A stretch of 64,000 nt of DNA, taken from contig CM040099.1 of NCBI GenBank assembly GCA_022496805.1, positions 1,552,501 through 1,616,500 of the forward strand, in the 5' to 3' direction. The translations under genes and the position numbers were made by a program. Each line of letters begins with the position of its first letter. Position 1 is the stretch's first letter. Of this stretch, positions 58,442 through 64,000 are shown piece by piece. The notes under the pieces were generated by a model. That model did no database searches, was not told the origin of the DNA, and worked only from the letters and a program-made list of their open reading frames with translations. The DNA is from Pohlia nutans (lineage: Eukaryota; Streptophyta; Bryopsida; Bryales; Mniaceae).

Positions 58442-58560
58442 CACAAGTAGAAAAGGTGGCGCTCCCCACGGACATGCCCAGGCAAAATCACTGTGCATGT
58501 GTGGAATTGGGCACTACTTGCCTCGGCATCTCCCTGAGCAGTGCCACCTTTCTACTAGTG
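58442..58560. mobile_element. CACTA-type MITE, TTT duplication
   Basis: Ends CACAAGTAGAAAAGGTGGC and GCCACCTTTCTACTAGTG are inverted complements, flanked on each side by TTT. It is closely related to 23,534-23,653. Confidence 0.88.
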
Positions 58561-58585
58561 TTTATGAAAGAAGAAACTCAATCAT

Positions 58586-58832
58586 TAAACACTAAAAGAC
58601 CAAGAAGTCCGAATTGGGCCTCGTATTTTTTTAGCATATTTGAGTAGGTTCAATCTGGCCTTCCTTTTGTTCAAATTTGTTTGTTTCTTGGTCATCATAT
58701 GCATCGTTCTTCATTGATTTCAGTGATACAAAATTTAGTCTCATTTGAATTATATATATTTCACAATATGATGAATTGAATTTGTCATTTTAAAACCATG
58801 AATCCTTGGTCCTTTAAGGTTAAATAAATAAA
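58586..58832 (-). mobile_element. Subfamily G MITE, reverse copy
   Basis: It runs from AACACTAAAAGACCAAGAAG to CCTTGGTCCTTTAAGGTTAA, with the internal ATTGAATTTGTCATTTTAA block of the subfamily. Confidence 0.65.
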
Positions 58833-60100
58833 AAAAAGTCTGCAACCATGTATTGTTTTTTTTTGTCATTGCTCAATTTTTATTTTTATTTGATTATTTG
58901 TTTCAGATGGAGATTAAAAAATGGTCATTTTTTTTGGTAAACAAGGGTTGCTGTTGAGAATTCTACCTGAAAATTGAAAAAATGTTTCTAAATTTGCATG
59001 GCTTAGAATTGCAATAGTCTTTTATTTTATTTTTTACATACAAATTGAAAAATGGTTGGTAATGGCTTTATTTGCAAACAACATACAACCTGGTTGTGTT
59101 TTTTTAAAAACAAAGCTCTTTTTTTGAGAAGCAAGGTTTAGATTATATATCTATTTCTTAAAAGAATACATTTATATATGAATAGGGACCTCATTTGCAA
59201 AATAATTAATATAGATAAAAAAAAATGGTTGGTAGTACCCATGCAATTATCTCTTTTTATAGCTTTGTATGATTGCTTTGTATCAATACACGTCATTACT
59301 TCAAAACAAGTTTATCAAATAATCATTCTTTTGAGAAGGAGAATGATATGTCAAATAGCAACACAAACTGTATTTTATATAGGGCCATTGCTTAAGTGGG
59401 TTCATGGAATATTAAAGGTAGTTATTTTGATAAATTCACGCCAAGCAATAGTCGCTTTCCAAACATAAAGAACTGAGTCAATTTTGGACAAGTGAATTAC
59501 ATGTATGGAGTTACAATGGTAATCCATCAGTTACAGTGTCTCGTTGCTTTGAGTGAAGTTCACAAGTATAAGGTTGGTTCATTGAATATACATTGGAGCA
59601 AAGGATTTTTTAATATTTATTAGTTTAACTAAATAGGAGTTCACGTAGTCAAGGTTTACACTATATGCTTGGAGGAAAATGTAATTTTAACAAGTGTATC
59701 ACAAATGTTGTAATTTATTTTCCTTTCTATACAAGATAAACAATTTTTTTGTAATTCCATCACTAATTTCTCTGCCTTCATGCTTAGTGACCTTGTAATG
59801 GTCAAACCACTTGAAAGTTGTTTACAAACTACAATATATGCATAAATTGTGTTCAAAACTCTTTGACTTCCCAAATAATTGTAGAAAGAAGTCAAATCAC
59901 ACAATCATTTCATGTGCTCTTTGCGCATAAAGATTTTATGTAAAATATGTATTTTTAAACTTTTATAATTGGGCACAAAGCATTATATTATAAATCATGC
60001 TTTTTGTGAATGATGGATTTAGTGCAAGGTCTTTGTCATTTTAAGAGCTTGTCTTTCTCTAGAGTTCTCTATTTCATATGGCAATAAAAAAACAAATTAC
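58833..60100. other. AT-rich intergenic DNA, nothing recognised
   Basis: Only short frames without protein-like composition are present. Confidence 0.45.
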
Positions 60101-60106
60101 TTAAAG

Positions 60107-60250
60107 ATAGATAGAAACTCCGGTCTCATCAAATGGGGCCAGCGTGAATAAAGTGTCTATTCGTAATGTCAATGACCAAATACCCACAGGGTAAAGGGCC
60201 ACTGGGACAAAACTACTCACCCCTATCGGGGATAGACACTCTAGTGACTT
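60107..60250 (-). repeat. SINE-like repeat R, copy 4
   Basis: GATAGATAGAAACTCCGGTC to GGGGATAGACACTCTAGTGA follows the copy at 21,597 with scattered changes. Confidence 0.65.
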
Positions 60251-61225
60251 ACTTAAAGACTTACATTGGTTATAGAAGATATGCATATGGCACTTCCATG
60301 TAGAAAAATAATTGCATTAAAATTTGGGAGGACAAAAACAACAAATCAATACTTGGAATTAAAAAGCTTGTATTAGGAATAAAAAGACTCTTGACTATAT
60401 TGTTGAACAAAATAGAATTGAGTAGTGATGTAGAATGTTAAGTACACTAAATTATAATTTTGTTGAGTTTTCAAATGTTGTTCTTGATGATGTGAACTAC
60501 AGCCTCCAGGTGGAGTGAGTAAAATAGAAATTGGTGCATATATCAAAGCCAACAAAACTGAAGCCTTGTTGAAAAGGTACTTTACATTTGTAAAACTTTA
60601 ATTGAGATTTTTGGCAATTTGCATGCTTTAACAACATTTGTATGTGTGTTTGTGAGATGGGGCAAGTCTACTTGTTAAAGGGGCACCAAGGATAAACCTT
60701 GCTACCCCATGTACTTGAAGCATAAATAGACAAGTTACCTCCAACAACATACTCTCCATTCACAATGGTCTCTTAGATTGATGTTACTATCGTTGTTATT
60801 TGTAGTTTTTATTTATTTATTTCTTTTTCCCCTCTTTGTCTTATTGACTCTGTTTGCCTTGGCTTCTGTGACGCTTTCTATACCCTGACTGTAAGAATCC
60901 TCTTGCCTCACATACGAGGTTTTGTATGGTTCCCTCTTTTTAATTTCCCGGATTTTGGGTTTTCAGCTCAAATCGTCTCTTGTTACTGAATAATGTTATT
61001 GAAACTGACGTGTAATGTGCAGCCAACCACGTTCAGACTTGAAGAAAAGTGACGTACATGAAGGAGTGACAGCTGACTTTGGAAATGGTGAGAGCCAAGG
61101 TTCTATTGGTGGTGAGGAAAGTACATTACTAGTCACTCTGGTGGCAGCAAAGTGTAAGGACCTCACTGGCACCGGTAAGGAGTACCATACAAAGATGACA
61201 GGCGACTTAGGTCCACTTCACAGAA
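60251..61225. other. Spacer, one doubtful exon-like stretch
   Basis: 61,022-61,190 is open on the plus strand after a good acceptor (TAATGTGCAG) and has a mixed composition (SDLKKSDVHEGVTADFGNGE), but I recognise no protein and no partner exon. Confidence 0.3.
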
Positions 61226-61330
61226 ATATAAATAAATAAATAAATATAGAACTCCTGATGCCGGCATGAATAAAGTGTTTGTTGTCTCTGCCCCTACAGG
61301 GGAGAGACCACGAAAACGCTGTGTTTTAGG
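61226..61330 (-). repeat. SINE-like repeat R, diverged copy with AAAT tail
   Basis: (AAAT)n is followed by ATAGAACTCCTGATGCCGGC and GAATAAAGTGTTTGTTG, then CCCCTACAGGGGAGAG. Similarity to the other copies is weak. Confidence 0.4.
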
Positions 61331-61346
61331 AGTTAGTGAGGAGTTA

Positions 61347-61658
61347 GAGCATTCCCACCCATGCACACTAGGACTAACCCTCTCAAATTATTCATCTACA
61401 TGTGAAGGGCCCTTGCACTCACACTCCCCCACCCTTGCACGCCCTTCACGTATCAAAAGTGCGCATCAAATAGTCAATGGACCAATCACAAGTAGAATGA
61501 GAGGAATAATCATCGAATAGTCAACTCAATAGTGATTTCAAGGCCCAATTTCTAACACGCTAGAATCCAGAGTCAAGAAGCATTTTGAAAGGCCCCTTGA
61601 AACTTTTCATCCACTTCTTGAGGTCAGAGACCCTCTCAGGCCATGGGTAGCCATGCTC
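61347..61658. mobile_element. GAGCATTCCCACCCATG-ended MITE, TTA duplication
   Basis: TTA at 61,344-61,346 and 61,659-61,661 flank a 312-bp element with inverted ends, the right one being CATGGGTAGCCATGCTC. A TTA target is typical of Tourist/PIF-Harbinger MITEs. Confidence 0.88.
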
Positions 61659-61976
61659 TTAGTGAGTTAGTGAACGGTGACACTCTGAGTCAAACTGTCA
61701 GAAATCACCACAATATCTTTTTTACTTCTTGTTTTTACATTTACTTTTTACCTTTTAACGATTTTTACCACAATGTTTTTACTTTCGCCTTCTTAGTTTT
61801 CCCTGAACGTTTTAACCTATTCCTACAAGTTACATAGTTGGACAATAAAAACATTTGTTTTTAAGGCAGAGACTACACGACTAGCCGCTTGTTCAATCAC
61901 TCTTTAGTTCTAAGATTGGGTATGGTCGAACAGACACTATATTCACGCTGGTCATCCTGACCAGAGTTCTCTCTCT

Positions 61977-61996
61977 CTCTATATATATAGATATAT

Positions 61997-62049
<53 letters not shown>
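61977..62049. repeat. (AT)n microsatellite
   Basis: A TA run with few interruptions (TATAGATATATAGATATAT at the left), preceded by CTCTCTCTCTC. Confidence 0.95.
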
Positions 62050-62050
<1 letters not shown>

Positions 62051-62052
62051 TA

Positions 62053-62635
62053 AGGTTGGATGTCCTAAAACCACCACCTCTCTCAATTATGACATGTAGA
62101 GTTTTCTTATTTCACTATTCAATTAAACCAATAGCATACCAAGCATTGCGAAGAAGTACACTAAATAGGTAGATTGGTGTTAGATAATTATAAGATTTGA
62201 AAATATTATAGATTTTTACTCTTGACAAAAAAATTACCAAAGACATTGATTCCAATACTATTGAAAGGTCCCCATCTTGACCAATATAGAGAGTGAAAAA
62301 ATTAGTCAACAATAAAAACTTACAACATGTTTATGTAAATTAGTGTATCTAACACTAATCTATCTATTTAGTGTAGTTGGTGGTTTTGGTATCATTATGA
62401 GTGAAAATTAGTACCACATGGTGTGAACATGGGGAAACCTAAAGGTTTGATTTGGGTCACAAAGTTCTTTTCACTACGAAAATTTGTACCAATTTGAATA
62501 TTCGGAAATAAATTGCAAAAATCCGTGCATTCCGTGAGAAATCTTTTTCCAAATGACTGAAAAAATATTTCTCATAAATAACCTTGTTAAATTGAGGCCA
62601 TATTCTGAAGTTGGTGGTTTTAGGACATTCAACCT
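62053..62635 (-). mobile_element. TA-type MITE family A, interrupted by another MITE
   Basis: AGGTTGGATGTCCTAAAACC and GGTTTTAGGACATTCAACCT ends are flanked by TA. It is in reverse orientation relative to 27,881. The insert at 62,159-62,373 lengthens it to 583 bp. Confidence 0.9.
62159..62373. mobile_element. 215-bp TA-flanked MITE nested in family A
   Basis: The inverted ends start CACTAAATAGGTAGATTGGT. The host sequence GAAGTAGTTGGTGG of other family A copies is split as GAAGTA and TAGTTGG, so exactly TA is duplicated despite the CACTA-like first bases. Confidence 0.88.
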
Positions 62636-62884
62636 TAGCTACTGAATTGAAAACAATAGGAAACTTTGTTGAATCTATGTGGAGTCTCTTCCCCAATAAT
62701 ACTTAAATCTAATACGGATTTGTGCATGAATATTTACTTGGTCCCATCATGTATAGGCCTTAGGCTTGGGGGAACTTATAAGAACTCTCTTGAAGTATCT
62801 GGGAGGTCACGAGTTCCACTCCCATGGGCGGTGCATGGCCTTGCTTTAGATTATTCTTCAACTCAACATAGACCCCTACATGAC

Positions 62885-63455
62885 CACAATCCTCTTCAGA
62901 TTGGGGAATTTTGCAAGGATGCATCAAAAAATGCAACTAAGAGGGGATATTTTGAACTTGATGTATGGATAAAAGTCATGCATTATGAATTGTAGATTCT
63001 ATCTATGCAGTAAATCTATGATAGCTATCACCAATACTTTTGTATAAATTTTGAAACTTAAAATTCAAAATTATTTAGAAATCCAATAATGAACAAGATA
63101 TTGACAATTTGTAGATGAAATTTGATATGATAGGTTGGAATGTACTATTCTAAGTTTTATGATTCTTGGAGATTTTTGGTTGCATGATTTTACAAGTTGA
63201 CTTCTTAAAGTACTTTTGAAAACATTTGAACTAAGACTAATATATTCATTGGTGAATCACTGCAACATAAAACGAGGCATAAAATTTTCACAAATCATCC
63301 AATTTCTAATCGGATCACTTATGCACAAAGCTAACTTCCCATAAAATCTATAATAAAATATCCACACTTCAAAAAGTGCATGATGGATGAGAAAAATTGA
63401 ATGAAATCTGCACATCGTTCAAAAAATGAACGCTTGGGTAATTAGAGGTTAAGGT
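62885..63455 (+). mobile_element. Family L element, left end decayed
   Basis: It carries GGGATATTTTGAACTTGATG, the GATATTGACAAT block, AACTTCCCATAAAATCTATA and an end GGTAATTAGAGGTTAAGG. Confidence 0.65.
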
Positions 63456-64000
63456 TTCTTTCCACTTTGAGACACTCCTTTTGGTTAGCTCCAACCTTTT
63501 TGGTTAGCTCCAACGTCCATTGAACAAAAGATCATTAGTGCAAGACTCCACTTCACACACATCACATCATACAACTGCACGAAAATGAAGATGTATGGTT
63601 GCTTGCACACTCCATTCAACAAAGAATTCTGTCACTACACCAAAATTGTATTCAATAAAAAAGACTTTTCCACCTTTCAAATGACTTCCACTGAAGCTCC
63701 TCTAATAAAAGATTCTTGCAATAGCAGCAAGTGCTAAACTAAAATTGTCATCTAGATTTTAAAAAATGAATTCTCAACACGCACATCGTTTGGTTCAGTC
63801 TTTGGAAATATGGTATCCTTGTAAAAAAAGGATCGCTTTGAAATTTTAAATGACAAAACCTTCTCATACAAGTATACAGCAATATTTCAATAATGAATGT
63901 CAACTTTAAAATAAACATGGCATATCATACACCCCAACGAAGTGAATTTAATTTTGTAAATTTACAATTATCTCACTTATTTGGACTCCTCTCAACCTTG
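63456..64000. other. AT-rich DNA at the window edge, nothing recognised
   Basis: Only a short direct repeat, TTTTGGTTAGCTCCAAC, at 63,479-63,513 was seen. Confidence 0.45.

Noticed and set aside
58243..58647. 134-codon plus-strand frame
   Set aside because: It runs through a CACTA-type MITE and into a subfamily G MITE, so it is not a gene.
61015..61239. 74-codon frame after a good splice acceptor
   Set aside because: The exon-like look is noted, but no partner exon or known protein was found; it is kept only as a remark in the spacer entry.
1..64000. CRISPR array or other regularly spaced repeat system
   Set aside because: No short direct repeats with regular unique spacers; the tandem repeats found are microsatellites or single duplications.

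Overview
The window looks like nuclear DNA of a land plant. It is AT-rich, its genes are spliced with GT-AG introns of about 100-840 bp, and one gene encodes a chloroplast-type RNA-binding protein with an apparent plastid transit peptide. Moderate intron sizes and an F-box gene of a divergent type would fit a bryophyte, perhaps a liverwort, but that placement is inference. There is no sign of bacterial or organellar organisation and no CRISPR array, rRNA gene or canonical tRNA gene.

Four protein-coding loci can be supported. (1) 9,235-10,892 (+): an F-box protein gene with an apparent frameshift and one intron, 10,163-10,535, that is itself bounded by 25-bp terminal inverted repeats. (2) 16,831-19,544 (-): a six-exon VPS25 gene (ESCRT-II, endosomal sorting), reconstructed exon by exon with every splice phase consistent. 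(3) 32,251-33,933 (+): an intronless 560-residue protein, unusual for a plant, with a PVVGH/HYATGD block, an Ala/Gly-rich hydrophobic segment and an INNRSGHF motif. (4) 50,989-55,185 (-): a five-exon chloroplast RRM protein of the RBD1 type.

From about 25 to 50 kb the window is a rearranged, duplicated locus. Copy A (25,395-35,150, direct) and copy C (44,025-49,550, inverted) share the same order; a partial copy B lies at 36,640-40,230. The 560-residue gene lies in A, between fragments of intron 1 and intron 3 of an RBD1-type gene, as if it had replaced the middle of a duplicated RBD1 copy. Its counterpart in C is truncated and broken. Further RBD1 fragments lie at 25,020-25,187 and 44,025-44,597.

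Most of the rest is small non-autonomous transposons. The main set has ends of the type TTAA-CCCCTAAA...TTTAGGGG-TTAA; comparison of filled and empty copies of the duplicated locus shows TTAA target duplication, the hallmark of piggyBac elements. Others are a TA-flanked family with ends AGGTTGGATGTCCTAAAACC, CACTA-ended elements with 3-bp duplications, TTA/TAA-flanked elements, one element with long inverted repeats, SINE-like repeats, and AT/ATT microsatellites. Several elements are nested in one another or sit in introns. About 1-9 kb, 10.9-16.3 kb and 55.3-64 kb hold only repeats or featureless AT-rich DNA.
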